Shown here one piece after another: positions 23,001 through 35,125 of a stretch of 64,000 bases of DNA; the stretch's first letter is position 1; the number at the start of each line of letters is the position of its first letter. The notes beneath the pieces were generated by a model that saw only the letters and a program-made list of their open reading frames with translations, was not told the origin of the DNA and did no database searches. Source of the stretch: Paratinospora sagittata (taxonomy: Eukaryota > Streptophyta > Magnoliopsida > Ranunculales > Menispermaceae); NCBI GenBank assembly GCA_035771175.1, contig CM069593.1, forward strand, positions 40,733,741 through 40,797,740, written 5' to 3'. Made by a program: the position numbers and the translations under genes.

Positions 23001-24474
23001 TTTGGACACCTTAGCGCCACCTAGGTGCCAAGTTGACAATTTTTATAAATAAATAAATAAAGTGGATGGAGAGGCGCCCACTTTAACCAAAAAAAAGATC
23101 TGAAAAAAACAAAAACAAAGTGTAAACAAAAATATGGAAAAAAATACAAAAACAAAAAATCTGGAAAAAGTAAAAAAGAAAAAAAGAAAGTGAATAGTTA
23201 TTAAAAAAAATTTAGAACAAAGTAAATGACGCTTCTTGAAGTGGTGCCATCACTGTAAAAAAATAAATAAATAAACCAATGAAATTGCACTAAAAGAAAA
23301 TTAACCTTGTGAGATTTCGTCAAAGTGTAAAAAATTTACAGTGCCAGTAAAAAAAAAAAGAAACCCTTTATCTCATGGCGGCTTCTCTATCTGACGTCGC
23401 TTTCACTTTATTTTAGAAATCGTACAATGGGTAAATAATTTTTTTAATTTTATTTTACAAAGTTTGTTGCAGATTTTGTTTTTTTTTTTGTTTTTTTTAA
23501 TTTAAGAGTGGATTGCACTCTCTGTTAAATAAATAAATAAATAAAAACACAAAATCTGGAAAGTTTAAAAAAAAAAGTGAATGGGACGCCGAAAAGAGAG
23601 GACGCTAAAGAGACAGGTGGTTTTTTTCTTTTTTTTACTAGCACTGTAAAGTTTTTACGTTTTGACGAAATCGCACAAGGTTAATTTTCTTTTGGTGCGA
23701 TTTCATTAGTTTATTTATTTATTTTTTTTACAGTGGATGGCGCTACTTCAAGAAGCGTCATTCACTTTGTTCCAAAATTTTTTTAATAGCTATTCACTTT
23801 CTTTCCTTTTTTTTACTTTTTCCAGATTTTCTGTTTTTTGTATTTTTTTCCATATTTTTGTTTACACTTTTTTTCATATTTTTTTTTGGTTAAAGTGGGC
23901 GGCGCCTCTCCATTCACTTTATTTATTTATTTATAAAAATTGCCAACTTGGCACCTAGGTGGCGCTAAGGTGTCCAAAACTTGCCTAATTTTGGATATAA
24001 TATTTTTTCTTGCCTATTTATGGATATCAAAAAATAATCACGCCTAATAATGTCAAAAATCCTAACATTTTTAGGTTCAGTTATTGCTACCTTAGCTAAA
24101 CACTCCCACACTTTTAAATATTTGTGCAATTTTGTTGGTTTATTTATTTATTTTCTTACAGTGGATGGCACCACTTCAAGAAACGTCATCGACTTTGTTC
24201 CAAAATGTTTTTTAATAGCTATTCACTTTTTTTTACTTTATTCTAATTTTTTTTTACTTTTTCCAGAATTTTTTTTTTCTCCAGATTTTCTTTTTTTTGT
24301 TAAAGTGGGTGGTTCAAGAGGCGCCATCCACTTTATTTATTTATTTTATAAAAATCGCCAACTTGGAGCCTAGGTGGCGCTAAGGTGTCCAAAACTTGCA
24401 TAATTTGGGATATAATATTTTTTCTTGCCTATTTATGGATATTAAAAAATAATCACGCCTAATAATGCCAAAAA
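22920..24474. mobile_element. inverted-repeat element inserted in copia integrase region
   Basis: Copia coding sequence breaks off after PKKV at 22915 and resumes at about 24475 (KVKIEPKIVDC). The insert ends are inverted repeats of over 100 bp: TTTTTGACATTATTAGGCG on the left and its near reverse complement at 24453-24474. Flanks AAAGTTAGGA and AAGGTTAAGA could be a decayed 9-10-bp duplication, as made by MULEs. The inside includes an inverted copy of adjoining copia sequence (24060-24121 against 22851-22920) and a third partial copy of the arm (24122-24474). No transposase is present. Confidence 0.6.
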
Positions 24475-26660
24475 TTCAAAAGGTTAAGATAGAGCCAAAA
24501 ATCGTTGATTGTACATTAATTAGTTATGCTCATAATAGTAGTGCATATAGGTTCATTGTATATAATTCAGATATTCCTGATATACATGATAATACAATTA
24601 TGAAATCTAGAAATGCATCATTTTTTGAGCATATTTTTCTCAATAAAAATATGTAAGAGCTAAGTTCAAAGAAAAGAACTTATGACAATGCAAGTAGTAG
24701 TCCTCTAACTAAAAAGAGGGTGAACCTAGACGTAATAAAAGGACTAAAGTAGCAAAGTCTTTTGGTCTGAATTTTCTAACATACATGTTAGAAAGTAAGC
24801 CTCAAACCTTAAAAGAGGCAATGTCAACACCCGAAGCTATTTTTGGAAAGAAGCAAAAAATAGTGAAATTGAATCAATCGTGCATAATTATACCAGGGAA
24901 TTGATAGATTTACCATTAGGTATGAAGCTTTTGGGGTGTAAATGAAATTTTAAAAGGAAATTATAGGCTGATGGATCAATTGATAAATATAAGGCTAGAT
25001 TGGTAGTCACGGGCTTTAAACAAAAAGAGAGCCTTGATTTCTTCGATACATATTCACCAGTAACTAGAATAACATCCATAAGAATGTTAATTGCTATTGC
25101 TGCAATAAACAATCTTGAAATTCATCAAATGGATGTTAAGACAATATTCTTAAATGGTGAATTAGAAGAAAATATATATATGCAACAAATTCAGGTTGTT
25201 GCATCCGGACAAGAACATAAGGCGTGTAGACTTGTTAAATCATTATATGGATTAAAACAAACACCAAAACACTGACATATTAAATTTGACAATGTCATGA
25301 TGTTCAATGGTTTTAAAATCAATGAATGTGACAAATGTGTATATACCAAAGACACACCAAAAGGCTATATCATAGTTTGCTTTTACATGAATGATATGTT
25401 GATTATAGGTAATAATAAAACTATAATCAAGTCTATAAAGAAAATGTTGACAAAACATTTTTATATGAAAGATATGGGCATTGTTAATGTTATTTTAGGT
25501 ATTAAAATCTCTAAAATATTTGTTGGGTTAGTCTTGTCTCAATCTCATTATATTGAGCAAATATTGAATAAGTTGAATAAATATGATACCAGTCCTATAA
25601 AAACACCTATAGATGTGAATTTACATCTTACAAAGAATACAAGGCAACTCATAAATCAGTTAGAGTATTCATGTATGCTTGGTAGCCTAATGTATGTTAT
25701 AATATGTACACGTCCTAACATAGCATGTACAATTAATAAGTTGAGTCGGTTTACAAGCAATCCAAGCAAGGCTCATTGGAAAGCTTTGATTAGGGTACTT
25801 AGATATCTAAGGTACGCACAGAATTATGAATTACATTATACAAGATATTCAGCTGTCCTAGAAGGATATAGTGAAGCAAACTGAATATCTGACTCTAAGG
25901 ACAATAAATCCACAAGTGGATATGTGTTCATAATTGGAGGAGGAGCAACATCTTGAAAATCCTCAAAACAAACATGTATAGCCAGATCCACCATGGAATC
26001 TGAGTTTATAGCTTTAAATAAAGCTGGTGAAGAAGCAGAATGACTTCGTAACTTTTTAGAAGATGTTCCATGTTGGTTAAAACTTGTCTTTGCAATATGC
26101 ATTCATTGTGATAGTATGTCTGCTATAGCTAGAGCATAGAATAAGATGTATAATGGTAAGTCAAGATATATACGTCAAAGACACAATATCATTAAACAGT
26201 TACTTGAAAATGAAGTATTTCGCTAACAACGTGTTGCGCAGGTGGTCGCTCCACACTTCAGCATAGTAGCGGTCGTGGGTTCGAGTCTTTGCTGCTCAAA
26301 GGTGCATTCCTACCGTAATTCATCATCACGTTGGGAAAGGCTAGCGCCGAGAAGCTTCATTACGCCGTGCGGACAAATTGTCAAACGCGCTCAGGAGGTG
26401 TTTGAGGTTGGGGTCGCTTGGGTGTGGTGTACGTTGTTGGTGAGGGATTAGTTTGTTCCCAAGGGATGGGATACCCCCGGGTGGGCGGGTTTGTAATTGC
26501 TTGTTTCCTCTCAAAAAATAAGTAAATAAATAAAAATGGAGTATCTTCATAGATTATATCAAATCAAATGACAACCTTGAGAATCCACTAACTAAAGGTT
26601 TGCCTAGAGATCAAGTAAATTGTTTATCGAAGGGAATGAGATTAATGTCTATTACCAAAA
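24465..26660 (+). pseudogene. copia reverse transcriptase and RNase H remnant
   Basis: Fragments in frame order: SYAHNSSAYRFIVYNSDIPD (end of integrase), RT pieces at 25000-25275 (GFKQKESLDFFDTYSPVTRI, MDVKTIFLNGELEENIYMQQ) and 25297-25884 (KGYIIVCFYMNDMLIIGNN, MKDMGIVNVILGIKI), then RNase H traces (ARSTMESEFIALNKAGEEAE). The RT catalytic box reads Y-M-N-D instead of Y-V-D-D, so one catalytic Asp is lost. Multiple stops occur, and a SINE interrupts the RNase H end at 26222. Confidence 0.85.
26222..26532 (+). mobile_element. tRNA-derived SINE in copia RNase H region
   Basis: A 5' tRNA-like head (A-box-like GCGCAGGTGGTCGC, B-box-like GGGTTCGAGTC) is followed by a unique body and an A-rich tail ending AAATAAATAAAAA. 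The copia coding sequence is interrupted here and resumes with imperfect copies of AAAATGRAGTATYT on both sides (26207-26220 and 26533-26546), a decayed target duplication. Removing the insert restores a continuous copia-like peptide ending NPLTKGLPRDQV. Confidence 0.75.
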
Positions 26661-27287
26661 AAAAAAAAATCATAGTGAAAACCCAACCTAGATGACTGGA
26701 GATCCCAAGAACTAGGTTCAAAAGGGACAAAGAAATTATGAAATTGGGTGTAGTACTAAGGAAACCAACATTCCTACCCATTCCTATGATATAATAGTAT
26801 TGCCTGCAAAAATGAGTAAGGATAAACATTGCTTTTAATGATGCCTATGACATTGCAATCATGTGGGGTACAACATGATACTCTTAATAGGAAATCACCT
26901 CTGTGAGTGTAAACTGGGCCAATTCTATGAAGATTTTAAGGCTTGAATTCTTTTAAAGCACTCATGAATCCAAGAGTTGTTCAGGGCCAAAATGAACACA
27001 ACCGTGAGAATCAATATTGTTCAAAATTGAGTTGTGTGTACTCTATTGTCTTGGTTTGCATAAACGGCTGAACAATTCAAGACATCGTGTTCACTAATTA
27101 GCTAGTAAATTCGATAGTATTTCACTAAGAAAGGTTCAAAGCCACAAGCTACATATCCTGATGCAGCTCATTCCACCAGTACTCTCTCAAGTGTCTAAAT
27201 TAAATTTTAAAAAATGAATAAAAAGTCCATGTATGTAGGGGATGATAGAAAATTGCAATTAGTTCAATTTCCATTCATGTGGGAAAT

Positions 27288-29856
27288 TGTTGAAAAAATG
27301 GTTATCAAACATGATTTTAGGTGGGACCAAGTTAAATATTAATCTCTAATATGTGGAGATTAGGAATATATAATAATTTAGCTATATCCATTTTCATATG
27401 AACGAGAAATTGAGTCTAAAGTAGCCTACTTGATAAGTGTAAAGTGGTGAACAAAGTTTAGTCCCACATGAGAAAGTTAGAAACTATGTGTTTACTTATA
27501 AAGTGTAACTAGAACTCTTCACTTGAATTTGAGCTAACCACACACACAAAAGAAAGGCTTAGGGGTAATGCAAACACGATGCCCTCATGCTAGGGCGATT
27601 GGGCGACTTAGGGCGTGATAAGTTGTTTTCTGTTGATTGTGTGTATTAGGACAATTTCATGGTTTATTTACTCATTATTAGCTTTATTTTGTAAGTTAAC
27701 AAGCAAGGTTACAAGTGAAATCAAGTTTAGAAGTGGTGGTGAAAACCAGTGTGTGGAGGCCGAGGCTTGGAGAATGGAGGCCGGGGTTTCGGGAAGAAGA
27801 AAAACAAGGTGATGATTTCCAGTACGTGGAAGTCGGGGTGCCCAAAATGGAGGTGGGGGCGTCGAGTGAAGAATGAAGAAAAAAACAAAAGCAGCAAATG
27901 AGCGTCGGGGCACCCAAAATGGAAGTGACACGCTGTGTCGAGAGTTCGAGTCTAATTAGGACTTTGTGCTTTTTTTTTTATAAAATCTCTTTGTTTCACC
28001 TTCATTAATATAAATAGAACATATAGAAATTTAGAAAGGAGAGATCCATTGAAATAAGAAGCAAAGAAGGTGCAAAAAGAGAAGAAAAACATGTTGAAGA
28101 GCCGCGAAGAAGCCGATTAAAGAATTTAGTGGATTCATTCTAGATCTTTTTCTTATTATTTTTTCTCTGTGTATTTGAGTTTCTTTCTTTTCTATGATGT
28201 TTGATCCTATGGATTTTGAGTTTTTATTCATAGTTATGGGCTAGATAACTTTCTAGGTTTACAATTGAAACTCACATGTAACCTTAGATTTATTATTTTA
28301 ATTTTAGATGTTTATTAGTTAATTTTGAGTTGTTCACTTTAATTTTTGTTTTTTGCTTCTAATTAACCAGCTATTAATTAGATTAATTTTTTACATCTAG
28401 GCGAACTTGGGAAAGAGATTTTAGATTTAGAACTAGATTAAAGTGATGTATGATAAAAAAAAGATGGAAACCATGAGTTCATGCTAGATAGAAATATACT
28501 TGCATGACATGTATAACCATTAAAAAAGTAAAAATTTAATGAATTTTGTTTAATTTAAATCACATAGAAATATAGTGATTTAGTTAGACAAGATATTTTT
28601 ACTTGACCATTGAAAGAGGCTTGTAAATAAATTAGGACACTTGGTTAACAATTCAAATTAATTAATTTATTAAAAAAAAAAAAGATCCAGGTGAAGTGTG
28701 AGGAAAAATTATAAACCTAGCTTTTGAAATATTAGATTTATTGAATTTTAAATTTATTTAGTGCAATTTAAATCTTTTGATTTGTTTCATAAGTAATTTT
28801 GATATTTATTTAGATAAGATTAGATTGAAATAATTTTAATAATAAACTAGAAATTAGTGACAAATTTCTGTGAGAAAGATACTCTCAATTGTTACGGTAT
28901 TGTGCACTTGCAATTATTTTGCAATTGGGCGCCTTGGACGCACAACACTTTGCATTTCACACGTGCTCATCGTTGCGAGGAGCTAGGGAGTTTTTCATTT
29001 TCAAAAATCGAGGCAGATCGGGCAAATCCGTGGAAGGTGTCTAGATACGTTGAATGGTTGGCGCGTCTAGGTTCGATGAACCTAGTCGAGTGATGGGAGT
29101 CGTTGGATCGCTCAAGCAAGATCCAACAATGCGGGATCGGATGTGTCGATCGGGACCGTCAGATGTTGACCACTTGGATCGACTGTGATCCAACAGTGCG
29201 GGATCGGTTGCGCCGATTGGAGTCGTTAGATTGCGCTTACACCGATCGAGTACAATCCGATGGTGTATGATCAGGTGCGACGATCACCGCTGTCAGATCG
29301 CGACTAGATGTGATCGGACTCAATCCAACGATGCACAAAAATGCACCATGTACAGTCACGAAATGTCTATAAATAGGGCCCTCCAGAACTCTGAAAATTC
29401 ATTCCAAAATATTTGATTTTTTAGTATTTTCTCCTCTTTCTTTCTTCTCTATTTTAGCATTGTTTTTGTGAAAGATTACAACCTTTATTGGTTCGATTAT
29501 TCTTGTGACTTGAAGTGCTGCTATTATAAGAAGGAGATCGTTGTATCTTGGAAGACAATTATCATACACCTTGAGCATCATTGCGGGACAAAATTGTCTT
29601 AAAGACATAGAGTTAAATTCTAGACTCGATTTATTACTGTTACACCATTACTCTGCTGAAATAGTGATTGAATTAATTTTGCTAGACAAAGTCTTGTTCT
29701 TAGTACCATTGAATAGTGAACGGGGAGGCAGCTTACTGCTTTAAAAAAGTGGTATTCAAGTATGACCATTATAACTCTACCACTCAACTAAGAGACTAGT
29801 CTTGTTGATTATTTTAAAAGCTATTTTCTATAAAGCTTGCTACCATCCAGACAACA
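27288..29856 (+). repeat. 3' LTR of the copia element, split by a solo LTR
   Basis: LTR sequence covers 27288-27615 and 28927-29856. Together these match the 5' LTR parts. It holds the likely TATA box (TATAAATAGGG near 29380). Its end, ACAACA, is followed by the GTACT duplication. A stretch of 20 bp just inside the end (29823-29842) recurs exactly outside the element at 29872-29891. Confidence 0.8.
27616..28926 (+). mobile_element. solo LTR-like insert in the copia 3' LTR
   Basis: A 1.31-kb insert begins TGATAAGTTG and is flanked by GGGCG on both sides (27611-27615 and 28927-28931). The second half is AT-rich and ends with a segment reading ACTCTCAATTGTTACGGTAT then TGTGCACTTGCAATTATTTT, similar to ends of plant gypsy LTRs. 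It has no coding frame of family character. The end is GCAATT rather than CA, so the right border or the LTR assignment is not certain. Confidence 0.6.
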
Positions 29857-29861
29857 GTACT

Positions 29862-32652
29862 AATATCTCACATTTTCTATAAAGCTTGCTAACCAAATTG
29901 CTGCTTCATCCCATAGACTATTCCAATCCTTTTATTCCCTTCAAAAATTCTCCCGTTACGCTAAATCGGCTAGAATGTCCATAAAGTTGCACAATTGGCA
30001 ATATCCCATGTACATGAGACATGGACAGACATTCCTCTCAAGAGCTTGGAATGTTAAATCTTCCAACAACCATAGTAGCCCCACTTTTGCTATAATTCAC
30101 AAGCAAATGGACAAGAAACAAATAAATGAACCATAGTAGCCCCACTTTCATGAACTAATCAGTATTGTATTAGCAGCGAATCGTGTACTAGGAATCCTTC
30201 ATTGTACATTCCAAACATTACATAACCATTTTCATGAACGAACATCACTGTTGCATCAGCAGGTATTTATCAATAAAGGAAAAATACTTCTAACAATCCT
30301 CCCAAATAAGCATAATGAAAAGATTTTACATTCTTTTCAAAAAAAAAAAAAAGGAAATTCTAAAATGAAGAGTTTTAATTGTTACAACAACAATTAATAC
30401 AAGATTGCTTGTTGCCAAATTGCATTGGTTAAGCAAACTATCAGGTCATGAGTTCAAACTGCAAACCATATATTCCTTCATGGAGTGCAGCTACCATCAA
30501 TTGTCAACTGCCTCTTAATACTTCCATGACAGATTACACATGATATGGTACATTGAAAAGTATTGCAATCTTGATAGATAATTTTTTTTTTTTTTCTCAA
30601 TAGACGAATCATTCAAGACTGCTACACAACTTCGACGCCTATGAAAGCAAGATCCTGGTTGAAGGTTGCATAAGTCATTGGAGTACTCATTAAGCAAGGA
30701 TAAATTAGTTACAACATGGAGCAATCTCTTCATTTTGCAACTTCCCTATCAAAGAGAAAAAAACAATAAACCATCAGCATGATTACCAAGAAAAGAAAAC
30801 TTCTTTACAACATCAAAAGCCCAGAAAATGGGCCTGTCCAACACAATATGAGCATAATCATGGGAAAAATCAACTAAACCCCTAAAATGCAACATGCAAC
30901 CTGATAACTTAGCAACCCTATAAAAGGAAAATGGAGATTTTGTTCACGTCAGGGAGTTTAATGTGGTTTATGGGTTCAATTAAACTCGCATAACGATCAC
31001 ATCCACATTGCAATTATAAACATGTTTTTTTTTTTTTAACCAAATGCATATAGCATGGAGTTTTCGTTATATTCAGAAGTAGCAGATATTAAACATTTCT
31101 AGTTCTCCATCAACAATGGAGTTCTCAATTAACATCAACAAACATAGGTGCTTTTATCAGGGGTAAGATTCTCATACTACATACTACAATTTAAGAAAGT
31201 GGTTTAGATAATTAAAGACCAGATCTTATCTAGAAGCAACTTTTCACATGACAGAAAGGTGTGCCTCACCTGGGTTCACTCATGTATCTGTGGAAGTTAG
31301 TGTCAACAAAAGCACAGGAATAGTGATGGCATTTCACACTTTCCCAAATATCTCAAACTGACAATTTAGAAGAAACACCAAATGAATTGAAAGTATATCT
31401 AGAATAAAAATGTATTAGTAAAGACCTGAAGGTCTCTGGACATTTAAAGAGCAGAACACCTTCAAATTTGATTTTGTGAAGTATAACCATTGGTGCAAGG
31501 TTTGACCAACACCAGAAATGTAGTGTGTCTTCAAATTTGCTAAGAGCACCTTCAGGTCAACAAGAAGAAGAGCTCTAGATGGAATGATCTCAAACACCAG
31601 GTAAAACATGCAGCACACAAGGAAGAGAAGGCTATCACAAGGGGGTTAAGCTACTAGGTATAGCAACCTGAGAAGTCCTGTAGTCAAGGTAGTCAGGAAT
31701 GGGATCCTAACTAGGATTGTTGAGGCCTTCTTGAAGATTAGATTGTAGGATCGGATCGTGAGTCGTAAGATTCTACAAATCGATCAAATTACATTTTAAA
31801 TATACATAAAGATGTCAAATAAAATCAAACTAACACTTCTAATACATGAACTAATCCAAAATATTGATAATGTAGCACAAAAGGTAGATCCCAAGTCTAC
31901 AAAATTTTAACAAGGATATCAAGTTTCGAATCCTTGGATCCCCTACACCATATCTTAAATTAATTTCACATAAGTGTGAAGGTAATATATCAAATTGCAA
32001 GTATTTAAGTGTCCAACCCATATACCACAAAAATTATCAATGTATAAACTATAAAGTATGATAATATGAACCAAATTTCAATGTCTACACAATATATACA
32101 TATATATGACAAAATTACAAAATTCGGTGTCATAGTTGAAGGCCAAACAATGGAAGTAGAAGAAAAAAAAAGAAAAAGAAAAAAGTTGAATAGACTATGA
32201 TCCCAACCCTAACAATCCTACAATCTAGATCGCGATCCTGGGCCGAGTCACTCAATAAAACAATCTGGATAGTTTTACAGGATTTGGGACAACCATGCTT
32301 GTAGTAGAGTTGGGACCAGTCCAATGTTTCCAAAGGCGCAAAGGAGATTTCTAAGCGATTTACCAAACCAACACAAGGTGGTGCCTATATGATTACAAAA
32401 CATTATTTATAGGTCCTTGGTTACATAATTAATTGATTAACACACCCACACTCAGTCATACACATAACAAGATAAAAAGGGCAGCAAAGGTGCACGATGC
32501 TTCCCGTCTATTCGGGGTCATGGGAAAAGGTAGTATCATTTTGGGTCTATTTTAAGGAGCCTTACTTTGCATCGCAGGAGATTGTTTTCATGATATGAAC
32601 CTATGACCACCTAGAGACAACTCTTACCATTGAGCCAAGGCCCCCCTCAATG
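29862..32652. other. repeat-rich noncoding region
   Basis: No gene recognised. At 31490-31660 lies a segment that recurs, diverged, at 36010-36200 (both contain ACACAAGGAAGAGAA and CTACTA). Between about 31690 and 32290 the ends contain related inverted motifs (GATTGTAGGATCGGATCG and CCTACAATCTAGATCGCGATCC), suggesting a decayed MITE of about 600 bp. Confidence 0.45.
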
Positions 32653-33921
32653 GGTTTTTGCCCAATTAGCTACGGTGTGTTTCCAGTGGTTGGCAACTGT
32701 GGCACCATCATATCTAGCCACATGGATAGCAATAAATGAATCCATTTCACCCTTATTTACTGCAGCTATGCATTTACCAAAATATCCTTAGTTATAGATT
32801 TCCTTTTGTACCTGCTTTTCCACCATTTGAATAATGCTTGGATCAACAAGTTCAAGTAACGTGTTGGCCTTCAACCACTCTTTTTTTTCTCATTAAAATA
32901 AAAATTAAACCAATTTTTCATTTCTTTTAAAAGTGCTTCATAAGTCAAGACTACAATCAACTATAAAATATAAAATATTTAAACATCATCATTTGGTTAA
33001 GTTTAATAATTTCTTCTTTTGTTTTATCAAATTATTTTTTTCATTTATCATAATTTATATATTTACTAATACATAAAAAATATAAAATCTAATTTAATAT
33101 TAAAAAAAAGTAGTTCAATGCACAAAGCTCCTACGTGGACAGTCCAGGAAAAGGTCATACTACTTTAGGTATATGCATGCAGCCTTTTCTTGCATCAGGA
33201 CAACTTCTAGGGTTTTACTATTCGTGTGGAGGTTCTCTTCAATCTAATTTATTAATTATCTAATAAAAATTATAAAATAACTAGGGTAAAAATTGTGACA
33301 ATTTAATTAAAACTACTTTTGAGTTTATGTAATGTTTAAGTATTTATAATTTAAATTATCACAAATTTTCCACCCTTAATTATTTTATAATCTTTGTTAG
33401 ATAAAACATTAAATTTTGATAAAATATTAAATTAAATTGTGTATTTTATATATATTAGCAAAAATATAAGATATTGTAACTTGTATGAAAAAGTTTATTT
33501 GATAAAAATAAATAAAAATGTAGTAAAGAAGCAAATGATGAAGTAAGTTTAAATATGATATATTTATAATAGATTATTGCACATTAGAGAAGAAAAGTTG
33601 AATATGCTCAACCAAGAAAATAGTATTAATAATATTACTATGTTAGTATTGACTTATTAACTACTTTAAAAAAAATGAAAAAAAAAAAGAGGTTTCAAAA
33701 AGAAAAAAAAAACAAGAGTGGTTGAAGGCCATTAAGACGTTACTTGAATGACTAAAAAGCAGGCACAAAAGGAAATATATAACTAAGGATATTTTGGTAA
33801 ATACATACAGCAGTAAATAAGGGTGAAATGGATTCATTTATTGCTGTCCATGTGGCTAGATATGATGATGCCACGACTGCCAACCGCTAGAACTGCACCA
33901 TAGCTAATTGGACAGAAAACC
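32653..33921. mobile_element. long-TIR element (MULE-like or foldback), no coding capacity
   Basis: A 1.27-kb element whose first and last ~240 bp are inverted repeats. The ends are GGTTTTTGCCCAATTAGCTA and, in reverse complement, GGTTTTCTGTCCAATTAGCT. Shared internal blocks include CATCATATCTAGCCACATGG and CAAGTAACGT. The left arm has about 26 bp not present in the right. The middle is AT-rich with A and T runs. No target duplication is evident. Confidence 0.65.
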
Positions 33922-34739
33922 AGCCCTACATAACAATATATATTCCACAATGAAAGTCAAATTCATAGAATGATAAATAACACTTCATATTAATCAAAAT
34001 CATGTCTAAAAATGATATATTCAAGCAACATTATCCAAACACCTAAAAATGTTAGATATGAAATACATATTAAAGCAACTAAAAAATTTTACAAAGCAAT
34101 CAAGCAAAAATTAACTTAAAAATCAATAGCAGATACAATATATTAGAAAAAGAAAATAATTTAATTGGAAAAGAAGAACTAACAACATCTAGGGTAAAAC
34201 TTTTTCATGTTATGTTACTTCTATTGCAAAAGTTATAGACTAGAATTAGGCATGCAACAACACTAGCTTCTAAAAATGATGAAAAAAATACAAAGAAAAA
34301 AACAACCAACAAATTAAAATATAACATTTTTCTTATATATATTAGACCAAAACATGGCTCGACCCTTCCCCAAGACCCCGCATAGGTGGGACCTTCGTGC
34401 ACAAGGCTACCCTGCCCTTTATTTTTCTAATATATCTATAATAATAGGCTAAATAATTTTAACAAACAACAAGCTCAACAATGTTAACTAAAAGATAACC
34501 ACAAAAGAAATTATTAAAAAAATTATATTAAAAAACATTCTGTAATAATTAACATCTAAGTTACTATCAACGAACTAACACTTAAGTTTTCAACAATTAT
34601 AGATAACATTTTAATATCTAAAGTAACTAACAATTAACCTTAAATCATTAATATGAGTTAGCAATTACCATTCAGAAAAATATGATGAATAAAAACAATC
34701 AAAATAAAAAATATGATTCAAATAACATTTTATATTGAT
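33922..34739. other. AT-rich noncoding stretch with a SINE-like piece
   Basis: Very AT-rich; no gene seen. It contains the SINE-like fragment at 34343-34425 listed separately. Confidence 0.45.
34343..34425 (-). mobile_element. 3' part of a plant SINE (TATGCGGGGTC type)
   Basis: On the minus strand the segment reads AGCCTTGTGCACGAAGG, then CCTATGCGGGGTCTTGGGG and GGGTCGAGCC. This is the widespread tRNA-unrelated region of plant SINEs and related transcribed repeats. The tRNA-like head is missing or lost. Confidence 0.55.
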
Positions 34740-35125
34740 TTATGGTTAGAGCGTAATCATCGGATCTCCAATAATATGGCTAAGGATGGGGACTAACTAT
34801 GGAAAGAAATCAGACTTATGGAAAGTACATGGGTCTTTGCCTCGACTATATGTTAAATTAGAATTATTGTTTGTTCCAAGGTCGAGGCTGCTGACCCCTG
34901 TGCTTCTTTTGGAGGGGGGGATTGGTATTGATGTCTTGGGTTATTTGGTTTAAGTCAGGGAGGTATTTTGTTGTCAGGATGTTTCATTTTGTCTTTGTCT
35001 CTTTATTTTATGTTTGAGAAGAAGTAATCACCTTTGGTGCTTACCACATTTTGTATCATACTTATATTAAATCAATATAATCCATATTTTGTTTCTGCTA
35101 AAATAAATAAATAAAACAACAAAAC
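34740..35125 (+). pseudogene. L1-type LINE 3' end fragment
   Basis: The first ~120 bp encode LWLERNHRI, then after a stop LWKEIRLMESTWVFAS, matching the end of the zinc-binding RT-associated domain also seen at 8800-8920 (LWLERNNRVF, then IKLMASSWVF). A noncoding tail follows and ends in AAAATAAATAAATAAAA. It is a strongly 5'-truncated L1 copy, from a different family member than the fragment in SEC62 intron 3. Confidence 0.7.

Larger units (their letters stand above)
17824..29856 (+). mobile_element. Ty1/copia retrotransposon with nested insertions
   Basis: A full-length copia element bounded by the 5-bp duplication GTACT (17819-17823 and 29857-29861). LTRs begin TGTTGGAAA/TGTTGAAA and the 3' LTR ends ACAACA. 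The 3' LTR is preceded by a GTGGGAAAT purine tract typical of copia. The 5' LTR spans 17824 to about 21135 and includes a foldback cluster. The 3' LTR spans 27288-29856 and includes a solo LTR. Gag, protease, integrase, RT and RNase H traces follow in the copia order (integrase before RT). Many stops and frameshifts make it inactive, and the two LTRs differ visibly by point changes, so it is not recent. Confidence 0.88.
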
